Shown piece by piece: positions 8,071 through 14,804 of a stretch of 17,346 nt of DNA (the first letter of the stretch is position 1; each line of letters starts with the position of its first letter). A program made the translations under genes and the position numbers. The DNA is from Sphingomonadaceae bacterium. GTDB lineage: Bacteria > Pseudomonadota > Alphaproteobacteria > Sphingomonadales > Sphingomonadaceae. Under the pieces are notes generated by a model. That model made no database searches, had not been told where the DNA came from, and was given only the letters and a program-made list of their open reading frames with translations. Location of the stretch: NCBI GenBank assembly GCA_014380205.1, contig JACMKH010000173.1, forward strand, positions 1 through 17,346, in the 5' to 3' direction.

Positions 8071-9243
8071 ATGCGCAGCGATTATCTGTTCACGTCCGAA
8101 AGCGTCTCCGAGGGGCATCCCGACAAGGTCGCCGACCAGATTTCGGACGCGGTGGTCGACCTGTTCATCGGCCGCGACCCGGAGGCGCGCGTCGCCTGCG
8201 AGACGCTCGTCACCACCAACCGCATCGTGCTCGCGGGCGAGGTCCGCTGCCGCGACGACGTCACGCCAACCGTCGCCGAGATCGAGCACGCCGCGCGCAA
8301 GACGGTGCGCGATATCGGCTACGAGCAGCATGGCTTCCACTGGCAGTACGCCGAATTCGCCTGCCACCTCCACGGCCAGTCGGCGCATATCGCGATGGGC
8401 GTCGACGAAAGCGGCAACAAGGACGAGGGCGCGGGCGACCAGGGGATCATGTTCGGCTTCGCGTGCGACGAGACCCCCGACCTGATGCCCGCGACGCTCT
8501 ATTATTCGCACCGCATCCTCGAGAAGCTCGCGCTCGACCGGCGGAGCAGGGCGGTCGAATTCCTCGAGCCCGATGCCAAGAGCCAGGTCACGCTCGCCTA
8601 TGAGGGCGGCAAGCCCGTCCGCGCGACCGCGCTGGTCGTCTCGACCCAGCACGCCAAGGGCGCCGACCAGGCCAAGCTGCGCGACTACGTCAAGGGCGTG
8701 ATGAACGACGTGCTGCCCGAAGGCTGGATGCCGGGCGACGAGGAGGCGATCTTCGTCAACCCGACGGGGCTGTTCGAGATCGGCGGACCGGACGGCGACG
8801 CGGGGCTGACCGGCAGGAAGATCATCGTCGACACCTATGGCGGCGCGGCCCCCCACGGCGGCGGCGCGTTCAGCGGCAAGGACCCGACCAAGGTCGACCG
8901 CTCGGCGGCCTATGTCAGCCGCTACCTCGCGAAGAACATTGTCGCGGCGGGGCTCGCGCGGCGCTGCACGATCCAGCTCAGCTACGCGATCGGCGTCGCC
9001 GAGCCGCTCTCGCTCTATGTCGACACCCACGGCACGGGGAGCGTCGAGGCGGCCAAGCTCGAGGAGGTGCTCCCCCGCCTCGTCCGCCTCACCCCCAAGG
9101 GCATCCGCACCCACCTTTGCCTCAACAAGCCGATCTACCAGCCGACCGCGGCTTATGGGCATTTCGGGAGGAAAGCCGAGGGGGATCTGTTCACCTGGGA
9201 AAAGACCGACCTCGTCGATGCGCTCAAAGAGGCGGTTTCCTAG
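8071..9243 (+). CDS. metK: S-adenosylmethionine synthetase (methionine adenosyltransferase)
   Basis: MetK makes S-adenosylmethionine from methionine and ATP in the cytoplasm. The 390-residue length is normal. Signature motifs: [20 protein letters not shown] (ATP site, H16, D18), [10 protein letters not shown] (120-129) and [19 protein letters not shown] (from 263). [10 protein letters not shown] and [13 protein letters not shown] are also typical. The start is supported by AGAGGAAG about 8 nt upstream. The preceding 72 nt hold a GC-rich hairpin but no recognisable SAM-II or SAM/SAH riboswitch. The product feeds TrmB and other methyltransferases. Confidence 0.98.
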   Translation: MRSDYLFTSESVSEGHPDKVADQISDAVVDLFIGRDPEARVACETLVTTNRIVLAGEVRCRDDVTPTVAEIEHAARKTVRDIGYEQHGFHWQYAEFACHLHGQSAHIAMGVDESGNKDEGAGDQGIMFGFACDETPDLMPATLYYSHRILEKLALDRRSRAVEFLEPDAKSQVTLAYEGGKPVRATALVVSTQHAKGADQAKLRDYVKGVMNDVLPEGWMPGDEEAIFVNPTGLFEIGGPDGDAGLTGRKIIVDTYGGAAPHGGGAFSGKDPTKVDRSAAYVSRYLAKNIVAAGLARRCTIQLSYAIGVAEPLSLYVDTHGTGSVEAAKLEEVLPRLVRLTPKGIRTHLCLNKPIYQPTAAYGHFGRKAEGDLFTWEKTDLVDALKEAVS

Positions 9244-9305
9244 TCAGTCCCGCGAGCGAGATTTCGATCCGCGCATCTCCGGTCCTTGCGAAACACGCCT
9301 TAGCG

Positions 9306-10808
9306 ATGAGTGAAAATCTGATCCGGGGCATGCTGCGGGCCGCGCGCAAGGCCGGCGACATGCCGATGATCATCGAGCGTGGGGTGGCGCGGTTGCGTTT
9401 TTCCGAAATCGATGCCGCGACCGCGCGCTGGGCGAACGCGCTGACGGGCCTCGGGGCGCGGGTCGGTGATCGCGTCGTTGTTCAGGTCGAAAAGTCGGTC
9501 GCGAATGTGCTGCTCTATCTCGCGTGCCTGCGCGCGGGGTTGGTCTATGTGCCGCTCAACACGGCGTACACGGCTGCCGAGGTCGGCGGGTTCATCGCGG
9601 ACGCCGAGCCGGCGGTGGTGGTGTGCGATCCGGGGAAACGTGAGGCGATCGCGGCGGTGGCGGGCCGGGCGCGCGTCGCCACGCTCGGTGCGGACGGGAT
9701 GGGCGAGCTGGGTGATCTCGCGGAAGCCGCTCCCCACGGATTCGCCACGGTCGAGCGCGGGGCAGGCGATCTCGCGGCGATCCTCTACACATCGGGCACG
9801 ACGGGGCGATCGAAGGGCGCGATGCTCAGCCATGGCGCGCTCGCCTCGAACGCGCTGGTGCTCAAGGACTATTGGCGCTGGGAGCCGGGGGACGTGCTGA
9901 TCCACGCGCTACCGGTCTATCATGTCCACGGGCTGTTCGTCGCGCTCCATGGCGCGCTGCTCAACGGATCGACGATGCTTTGGCACAAGGCGTTCGACGC
10001 CGACGCGGTGATCGAGGATTTCGCGCGCGCGAGCATCTTCATGGGCGTCCCCACCTTCTACGTCCGCCTCGCCGCGCACGCCGGTCTCACCCGCGAGGCG
10101 GCGGCGGGGATGCGGCTGTTCGTCTCGGGATCGGCGCCGCTGCTCGAGGCGACGTTCGAGGCGTTCGAGGCGAGGACGGGGCATCGCATCCTCGAACGCT
10201 ACGGGATGACCGAGGCGGGGATGATCGCCTCGAACCCCTATGAGGGCGAGCGCAGGCCGGGGACGGTCGGCTTCGCGCTGCCCGGCGTCGAGGCGCGCGT
10301 CGCCGACGAGGAGGGGCGCGAGCTGCCGCGCGGGGGGCCCGGGGTGCTCGAGATCAAGGGGCCCAACCTGTTCAGCGGCTATTGGCGCCAGCCCGAGCGG
10401 ACCGCCGAGGAGATGCGTCCAGACGGTTTTTTTGTCACGGGCGACATCGCGACGATGACGGCGGACGGCCGGATCGCGATCGTCGGGCGCGCGAAGGACC
10501 TCATCATCGCGGGCGGGCTCAACATCTATCCGCGCGAGGTCGAGCTCGCGATCGACGCGGTGGAAGGGGTGGGCGAGAGCGCGGTGATCGGGGTGCCGCA
10601 TCCCGATCTCGGCGAGGCGGCGGTCGCGGTGGTCGTCCGGAGCGATCCGCGGCTCGACGAGGCGGCCGTGCTCGCGGGGATCGCGGAGCGGCTCGCGCGG
10701 TTCAAGCAGCCGCGGCGCGTGGTGTTCGTCGAGGCGCTGCCGCGCAACGCGATGGGCAAGGTGCAAAAGGCGGCGCTGCGCGAGGCGTATGAGGGGCTGT
10801 TCGAGTGA
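9306..10808 (+). CDS. matB: Malonyl-CoA synthetase (MatB-type acyl-CoA synthetase)
   Basis: An ANL-superfamily adenylating enzyme of 500 residues that ligates malonate (often also methylmalonate) to CoA with ATP. The P-loop-like motif YTSGTTGRSKGA starts at 161, RYGMTE is at 298-303, the hinge region reads TGDIATMTADGRIAIVGRAKD, and the C-terminal catalytic lysine is K485 in RNAMGKVQKAAL. MatB-specific stretches are present, as in the Rhizobium enzyme I recall: VQVEKSVANVLLYLACLRAG, LPVYHVHGLFVALHGALLNG and VPTFYVRL. R254 of the last motif corresponds to the arginine thought to contact the substrate carboxylate. There is no matA (decarboxylase) or matC (transporter) beside it, so the role is probably malonyl-CoA supply or malonate salvage. 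A broader acyl-CoA ligase activity is the alternative. Confidence 0.88.
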   Translation: MSENLIRGMLRAARKAGDMPMIIERGVARLRFSEIDAATARWANALTGLGARVGDRVVVQVEKSVANVLLYLACLRAGLVYVPLNTAYTAAEVGGFIADAEPAVVVCDPGKREAIAAVAGRARVATLGADGMGELGDLAEAAPHGFATVERGAGDLAAILYTSGTTGRSKGAMLSHGALASNALVLKDYWRWEPGDVLIHALPVYHVHGLFVALHGALLNGSTMLWHKAFDADAVIEDFARASIFMGVPTFYVRLAAHAGLTREAAAGMRLFVSGSAPLLEATFEAFEARTGHRILERYGMTEAGMIASNPYEGERRPGTVGFALPGVEARVADEEGRELPRGGPGVLEIKGPNLFSGYWRQPERTAEEMRPDGFFVTGDIATMTADGRIAIVGRAKDLIIAGGLNIYPREVELAIDAVEGVGESAVIGVPHPDLGEAAVAVVVRSDPRLDEAAVLAGIAERLARFKQPRRVVFVEALPRNAMGKVQKAALREAYEGLFE

Positions 10809-10829
10809 TGTGCTCCGCCCCAGAACACG

Positions 10830-11201
10830 TCATTCGAACAGGCAGCTGATCGGATAGTCGCGCCCGTCGAGGATCAGCGCGCCGCGCGCATCGCCCTCGG
10901 CGTCGATGCTCACGCGCAATTGCGCCTCGAAGCGCTCGAGTTGGGGATCGACCAGATCGACCCAAAGCCGCTCGCGATCAAGCCAGCTCTGGCCGATCGC
11001 GAGAGTCGGCGGGTCGGTTTCGGTGCTCAACATCAGATTGCCGATCACAAGCGTGGCGCGCTCGAGCGGCGCGGCGATCGCGCGCGCCATGCCGCCGCCG
11101 ATGGTCACCTCGCTGCTGTCGGTCGTCTCGCACTCGAAGCCCGCGCTGGCAATCGCCGGGCTGCTGGCGAGGAGCAAGACGAGGGCGAGCGCATATCGCA
11201 T
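10830..11201 (-). CDS. Small secreted protein of unknown function
   Basis: 123 residues; I do not recognise a family. A clean signal peptide occupies residues 1-20 (MRYALALVLLLASSPAIASA). The mature part has only two cysteines, C24 near the new N-terminus and C120 just before the end (ISCLFE), placed as if one disulfide ties the chain ends. The middle alternates hydrophobic and polar residues (ATLVIGNLMLSTE, AQLRVSIDAEGDARGALILDG), suggesting a beta-sandwich. GGATGGCGGG precedes the ATG at 11201. It is convergent with matB (21 nt between stops) and divergent from trmB. Confidence 0.8.
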   Translation of the reverse strand: MRYALALVLLLASSPAIASAGFECETTDSSEVTIGGGMARAIAAPLERATLVIGNLMLSTETDPPTLAIGQSWLDRERLWVDLVDPQLERFEAQLRVSIDAEGDARGALILDGRDYPISCLFE

Positions 11202-11220
11202 CCCGCCATCCTGCCACCGC

Positions 11221-11249
11221 TTGGCGGAGCGGGCAATCGCGGCGATAGG
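11221..11249 (+). promoter_or_regulatory. Candidate trmB promoter, possibly leaderless
   Basis: TTGGCG (11221-11226), 17 nt, GATAGG (11244-11249), then 7 nt to the ATG at 11257. The spacing and the -10-like hexamer are the same as before lnt. The GAGGG directly touching the ATG is too close to act as a normal ribosome-binding site. Confidence 0.35.
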
Positions 11250-11256
11250 GCGAGGG

Positions 11257-11937
11257 ATGCGCGACCCTGCCTCGATCCGCCGCCTGTATGGCCGCTCAAA
11301 GGGTCGGCCGTTGCGCGCCAGCCAGGCCGCGCTGATCGAGCGGCTGTATCCGGCGATCGCGGTTCCCGAGGAGGGACCGCTGTCGGCAAGCGCGCTGTTC
11401 GGGCACGATTTGCCGCTCCATTTCGAGATCGGCTTCGGCGCGGGCGAGCATCTCGCGGGGCGCGCGGACATGCTCCCCGACCACGGCTTCATCGGCTGCG
11501 AGCCATTCCTCAACGGGGTGGTGGGCGCGCTCCAGCATGTCCGCGACAAGCATCTGACCAACGTCCGCCTCCACATGGGCGACGCGCTCGGCGTGCTCGA
11601 GCGGCTGCCCGATGCGTCGCTCGCCTTCGTCTACCTGCTCCACCCCGATCCCTGGCCCAAGGCGCGGCACGAAAAGCGCCGCATGGTCAACCCCGGCCCG
11701 CTCGATATGATCGCCGCCAAGCTCAGGCCCGGCGGCGAATTCCGCCTCGGCACCGACGATCCGACCTATTGCCGCTGGGCGATGATGGTGATGGGCGCGC
11801 GGCGCGACTTCGAATGGCTCGCCGAGACGCCGGCCGATTTTCTGACGCGCCCCGGCGGCTGGCCCGAAACGCGCTACGAGGCCAAGGCGCGGCGCGAGGG
11901 ACACCAAGTGTGGTATTTCCGCTATCGGCGCGTCTAG
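11257..11937 (+). CDS. trmB: tRNA (guanine-N7-)-methyltransferase
   Basis: TrmB methylates G46 in the variable loop of tRNAs using SAM. The 226 residues include RLYGRSKGRPLRASQ at the N-terminus, the SAM-binding loop FEIGFGAGEHL, the acidic strand end FIGCEPFLNGV, MGDALGVLERLPD, and the family motif LLHPDPWPKARHEKRRMV with catalytic aspartate and tRNA-binding residues. FRLGTDDPTYC and the end GWPETRYEAKARREGHQVWYF are also diagnostic. The ATG at 11257 gives the normal start; the longer open frame upstream overlaps the divergent secreted-protein gene. Confidence 0.96.
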   Translation: MRDPASIRRLYGRSKGRPLRASQAALIERLYPAIAVPEEGPLSASALFGHDLPLHFEIGFGAGEHLAGRADMLPDHGFIGCEPFLNGVVGALQHVRDKHLTNVRLHMGDALGVLERLPDASLAFVYLLHPDPWPKARHEKRRMVNPGPLDMIAAKLRPGGEFRLGTDDPTYCRWAMMVMGARRDFEWLAETPADFLTRPGGWPETRYEAKARREGHQVWYFRYRRV

Positions 11938-11952
11938 GTTTCGACGGGCTCC

Positions 11953-12021
11953 TCAACTTTCGCCACGGCTTTTCGGCGCGTGCCCTGCCCAGATATAGCC
12001 GAACACGAGCGCGGGGATCAT
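11953..12021 (-). CDS. Possible 22-residue small membrane-type ORF
   Basis: Reading leftward from ATG 12021: MIPALVFGYIWAGHAPKSRGES, then TGA. A short hydrophobic start, aromatic residues and a basic tail resemble a tiny membrane peptide. GAGGG lies about 9 nt before the ATG. It begins 22 nt after the stop of the sugar dehydrogenase, in the same direction, in an otherwise empty 106-nt gap. It may be chance or the remnant of a longer protein. Confidence 0.25.
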   Translation of the reverse strand: MIPALVFGYIWAGHAPKSRGES

Positions 12022-12043
12022 CGCGTCACGCCCTCTACGCGAT

Positions 12044-13207
12044 TCATCTCGCCGGAGTCAGCCTCAGCAACCGTCCGCCCGCGCCGCCGGCCTCCTCTTG
12101 GTCCTCGAGCACCCAGATCGATCCGTCGGGGGCCTGCTCGATCTCGCGGATGCGCTGGCCCATTGCGATGCGCTCGATCTCGCGCGCGCTGTCGCCCTCG
12201 ATCGCGACGCGCACGATTGCCTCGGCGGACATGCCCGCGACGAGAATGTTGCCGCGCCAGTCGGCGAACAGTCCGCCGGTGTAGAAGATCATGTCGCCCG
12301 GCGAGATCACCGGCGTCCACCACGCGGCGGGGGCTCGGAACTCGGGGCGCGTCGAGTGATCGGGGATGCGGGTGCCGTCATAATGGTCGCCGTTGGAGAC
12401 GATCGGATAGCCGTAGTTGGCGCCGCGCTCGATCAGGTTGAGCTCGTCGCCGCCCTGCGGGCCCATCTCGATCTCCCACAACCGGCCATCGGGGGCGAAA
12501 GCGATGCCGAGCGGGTTGCGGTGCCCTAGCGTCCAGACCTGGCGTGCGATCGGATCGCTCTCGCTCGCGTAAGGGTTGTCGGCAGGAACCGAGCCGTCGT
12601 CGTTGAGGCGTACGACCTTGCCGAGATTGGAGGCCATCAGCTGCGCCGGATTGAACTCCTGACGATCGCCCGAGGAGATGTAGAGGAAGCCGTCGGGACC
12701 GAAGGCGATGCGGTGGCCGTAATGGCCGTGCCCGTCATATTTGGGGACCTGACGCCAGATCACTTCGAGTCTCTCGAGCCGTGCCGCGCCGCCCTCCTCG
12801 ACCAGCCGCGCGCGCGCGACCGCGGCGCCGCGCAGGTCCTCCTCGCCCGCATCGGCATAGCTCAGATAGACGAGCCCATTCTCGGCGAAGCGCGGATGGA
12901 GCACGACATCGCCGAGCCCGCCCTGGCCGCCGTAATCGACTTGGGGTGCGCCCGCGACCTCGATCGTCGCTCCGTCGCTCGCGCGGATGCGAAGTGTTCC
13001 CGCCTTTTCGGTGACGAGCAGGCGGCCGTCGGGAAGGAAGGTCATCGCCCAGGGCTCGGCGAACCGGTCGAGCTCCTCGACCGCGAAGGCCTCGGCCGCC
13101 TCGACGCGCGACACGGCCGCGCCATTGTCCTGCGCGCTGGTCGCGGCCGTCCCCCCGCACGCGACGAGCGCGGCCAGCGCCGCCGAGCAAAGCATGATCT
13201 TGCGCAT
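12044..13207 (-). CDS. PQQ-dependent sugar dehydrogenase, lipoprotein (soluble aldose dehydrogenase type)
   Basis: 387 residues. The N-terminus MRKIMLCSAALAALVAC carries a lipobox (L14-V15-A16-C17), so it is a predicted lipoprotein, a substrate for Lnt. The rest is a six-bladed beta-propeller of the glucose/sorbosone dehydrogenase (GSDH) family: LDRFAEPWAMTFLPDGRLLVTEKAG, GGQGGLGDVVLHPRF, HYGHRIAFGPDGFLYISSGDR, LGHRNPLGIAFAPDGRLWEIEMGPQGGDELN and GANYGYP. These enzymes, like E. coli YliI, oxidise aldose sugars with pyrroloquinoline quinone in the periplasm. PQQ supply cannot be judged from this window. The start is supported by a strong AGGAGG 7 nt upstream; the longer open frame to 13297 lacks a signal peptide. 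The substrate is unknown. Confidence 0.92.
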   Translation of the reverse strand: MRKIMLCSAALAALVACGGTAATSAQDNGAAVSRVEAAEAFAVEELDRFAEPWAMTFLPDGRLLVTEKAGTLRIRASDGATIEVAGAPQVDYGGQGGLGDVVLHPRFAENGLVYLSYADAGEEDLRGAAVARARLVEEGGAARLERLEVIWRQVPKYDGHGHYGHRIAFGPDGFLYISSGDRQEFNPAQLMASNLGKVVRLNDDGSVPADNPYASESDPIARQVWTLGHRNPLGIAFAPDGRLWEIEMGPQGGDELNLIERGANYGYPIVSNGDHYDGTRIPDHSTRPEFRAPAAWWTPVISPGDMIFYTGGLFADWRGNILVAGMSAEAIVRVAIEGDSAREIERIAMGQRIREIEQAPDGSIWVLEDQEEAGGAGGRLLRLTPAR

Positions 13208-13312
13208 TGCGTCCCTCCTGTCCTGCTGGCGCCGTCCTAGCCGGAATCGCACGGCGGCGTCATCCTCTCCAACCAAGCGCACGCGCGCTTCGACCAAGCT
13301 GCGCTGGCGCGC

Positions 13313-14050
13313 TCAGAGCGCCATCATTCCCCGTTTCGGCTCGCGCGTCCCCAAGGTCTCCGCGGTGAGCGGGGCGCCGGCGTCGAGCAGCGCCTGGCGG
13401 CGGCCGGCGGGGTTGGTCGAAAGCTGGACCCGCTCGAAGCCCAGCGTCGTCGCGAAGCAGGGATGATCGAGCGCGCGCGCGACGAAGCCGGCGGCACGCG
13501 GCCAGCGCGTTGCGTCGATCGAGAAGCCGGCGTAGCTCGCGGTGCGGAAGAAGCTCGCGATCGCGATGTCGGCGAGGCCGATCGCTCCGAACAGGAAGCC
13601 CCCGGCGGGAAGCTCGCCTTCGAGATAGTCCAGCGCGGCCGGCGCGTCCTCGGCCAAGGTCTTGGCGATCCGCGCCTCGTTACCCGGCTCGCCCCAGACG
13701 ATGGGATGGACGACCTTCTGGTAGAACAGCCCCCAGATCAGCACCTCGCCGAGGCGCGTATCGGCATATTCCTCGAGCCAGCGCGCGCGGGCGCGGTCGG
13801 CGGGCGCGGCGGGCAGCAGCGGCGGCTCGGGAAATTGCTCGTCGAGCCAGGCGCAGATCACGGTCGAATCGTTGAGCACGAGATCGCCGTCGACCAGCAC
13901 GGGGATGCGCCGCAGCGGCGAGAGGCGCGCGAATTCGTCGCCGCCGAAGAACGGCGTGATCGGGTCGATCTCATAGGCGAGCCCCTTGAGCGCGAGGCAC
14001 GCGGTCACCTTGCGGACATAGGGGCTGACGTAGCTGCCGATGATCTTCAT
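13313..14050 (-). CDS. Glutathione S-transferase family protein
   Basis: 245 residues with a thioredoxin-fold N-terminal domain (1-78) and an all-helical C-terminal domain. MKIIGSYVSPYVRKVTACLALKGL carries the likely catalytic Ser (S9) of a Ser-type GST. RRIPVLVDGD contains the cis-proline P50, and LNDSTVICAWLDEQFP contributes D61/S62, which bind the glutathione glutamyl group. The helical domain has the N-capping-type motif GAIGLADIAIASFF. It would conjugate or reduce electrophiles with glutathione; the substrate is unknown. The ATG at 14050 starts at the first beta strand as expected. The Shine-Dalgarno is weak and a run of nine C (minus strand) lies just upstream. It is same-strand with the sugar dehydrogenase (105 nt gap) and divergent from rimP. 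Confidence 0.93.
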   Translation of the reverse strand: MKIIGSYVSPYVRKVTACLALKGLAYEIDPITPFFGGDEFARLSPLRRIPVLVDGDLVLNDSTVICAWLDEQFPEPPLLPAAPADRARARWLEEYADTRLGEVLIWGLFYQKVVHPIVWGEPGNEARIAKTLAEDAPAALDYLEGELPAGGFLFGAIGLADIAIASFFRTASYAGFSIDATRWPRAAGFVARALDHPCFATTLGFERVQLSTNPAGRRQALLDAGAPLTAETLGTREPKRGMMAL

Positions 14051-14065
14051 GGAAGCGCTTGTGCA

Positions 14066-14074
14066 GGGGGGGGG
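14066..14074. repeat. Homopolymer G9 (C9 on the GST-coding strand)
   Basis: Nine G in a row lie 16 nt before the GST start codon. An ATG on the minus strand just upstream (in 'acATGccacg') is out of frame with GST by one base at this tract length. Confidence 0.7.
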
Positions 14075-14091
14075 CGTGGCATGTCCACGCA

Positions 14092-14110
14092 CTCGAGCCA
14101 AGAGCTCGAG
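14092..14110. repeat. Perfect 7-bp inverted repeat upstream of rimP
   Basis: CTCGAGC (14092-14098) and GCTCGAG (14104-14110) are separated by CAAGA. It ends 10 nt before the candidate rimP -35, in the 183-bp gap shared with the divergent GST gene. An operator site is possible but not shown. Confidence 0.5.
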
Positions 14111-14120
14111 CACTCGACGC

Positions 14121-14149
14121 TTGCCTCCCCCGGCCGCCGCGCCTATATC
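14121..14149 (+). promoter_or_regulatory. Candidate promoter of the rimP-nusA-ylxR-infB operon
   Basis: TTGCCT (14121-14126) and TATATC (14144-14149) are separated by 17 nt, each matching the sigma-70 consensus at 4 of 6 positions. The 5' leader would be about 75 nt and include the hairpin at 14185-14202. TATATC also reads GATATA on the other strand, so a bidirectional promoter is possible. Confidence 0.45.
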
Positions 14150-14184
14150 CCTCCTGCTTTCTCGACATCGTCAGACGTTGAGGT

Positions 14185-14202
14185 CGGCTCCCACCGGAGC
14201 CG
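14185..14202 (+). other. Hairpin in the rimP leader
   Basis: CGGCTCC (14185-14191), loop CACC, GGAGCCG (14196-14202) form a perfect 7-bp stem. It lies about 30 nt before the rimP ATG, in the predicted leader of the operon that encodes NusA, so an attenuator or mRNA-stability role is possible. No T run follows. Confidence 0.45.
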
Positions 14203-14233
14203 GCGGCGGGGAAGCTTGGTATTTGGAGCGCGG

Positions 14234-14797
14234 ATGGCGGACATCGCCGCATTGATGAGATTGATCGAGCCCGAGGCGGAAGCGCTGGGGCTCGCGCTCG
14301 TGCGCGTGAGGTTCATGGGCGGCAAGGACGATCTCACGCTCCAGGTGATGGCCGAGCGGCCCGAGACGCGCCAGCTCGGGCTCGACGACTGCATGGCGCT
14401 GTCGCGGCGGCTGTCCGACCGGCTCGACGAGGCCGACCCCATCGAGCACGCGTATCGGCTTGAGGTCAGCTCGCCAGGGATCGACCGCCCGCTGACGCGG
14501 CTGACCGATTACGACGACTGGGCGGGGCATGATGCGAGGATCAATCTCGCCGAGCCGATCGAGGGGCGCGGGCATCTGACCGGCGCGATCCTGTGCCGCG
14601 ATGGCAATGCGATCACCGTCGACGTGCGCGGCCACCAGCCCATGGCTATCGACTTCGCGAACATCCGGTCGGCCAAGCTCGTGCTCACGGACCGGCTGAT
14701 CCTCGAAACCGCGCCGCTCGATCCGCGCGGCGCCGACGAAATTCTCACCAACGACGCGGCGCCCGAAGACGCCGAGCTGATCAAGCAAGAGGGATAG
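14234..14797 (+). CDS. rimP: Ribosome maturation factor RimP
   Basis: RimP helps 30S subunit assembly. The 187 residues show the family pattern: LMRLIEPEAEALGLALVRVRFMGG, LQVMAERPETRQLGLDDCMALSRRLSDRLDEADPI, YRLEVSSPGIDRPLT (the strongest signature), and a C-terminal SH3-like part (RINLAEPIEGRGHLTGAIL). An acidic extension (EDAELIKQEG) ends the protein, as in relatives. The ATG at 14234 follows GGAG with a short spacer; a longer in-frame opening upstream crosses the divergent GST promoter and is rejected. It is the first gene of the operon: nusA starts 7 nt after its stop. Confidence 0.95.
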   Translation: MADIAALMRLIEPEAEALGLALVRVRFMGGKDDLTLQVMAERPETRQLGLDDCMALSRRLSDRLDEADPIEHAYRLEVSSPGIDRPLTRLTDYDDWAGHDARINLAEPIEGRGHLTGAILCRDGNAITVDVRGHQPMAIDFANIRSAKLVLTDRLILETAPLDPRGADEILTNDAAPEDAELIKQEG

Positions 14798-14804
14798 GAC
14801 GACC

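Noticed and set aside
6373..9162. 929-codon open frame on the minus strand across lnt and metK
   Set aside because: It is antisense to two clear genes. The translation is Arg/Asp/Glu-rich low-complexity without domains, as expected for shadow frames in high-GC DNA.
13463..14233. Long in-frame extension upstream of rimP
   Set aside because: It is antisense to the GST gene and crosses its promoter; the RimP family starts at the ATG at 14234, which has a ribosome-binding site.
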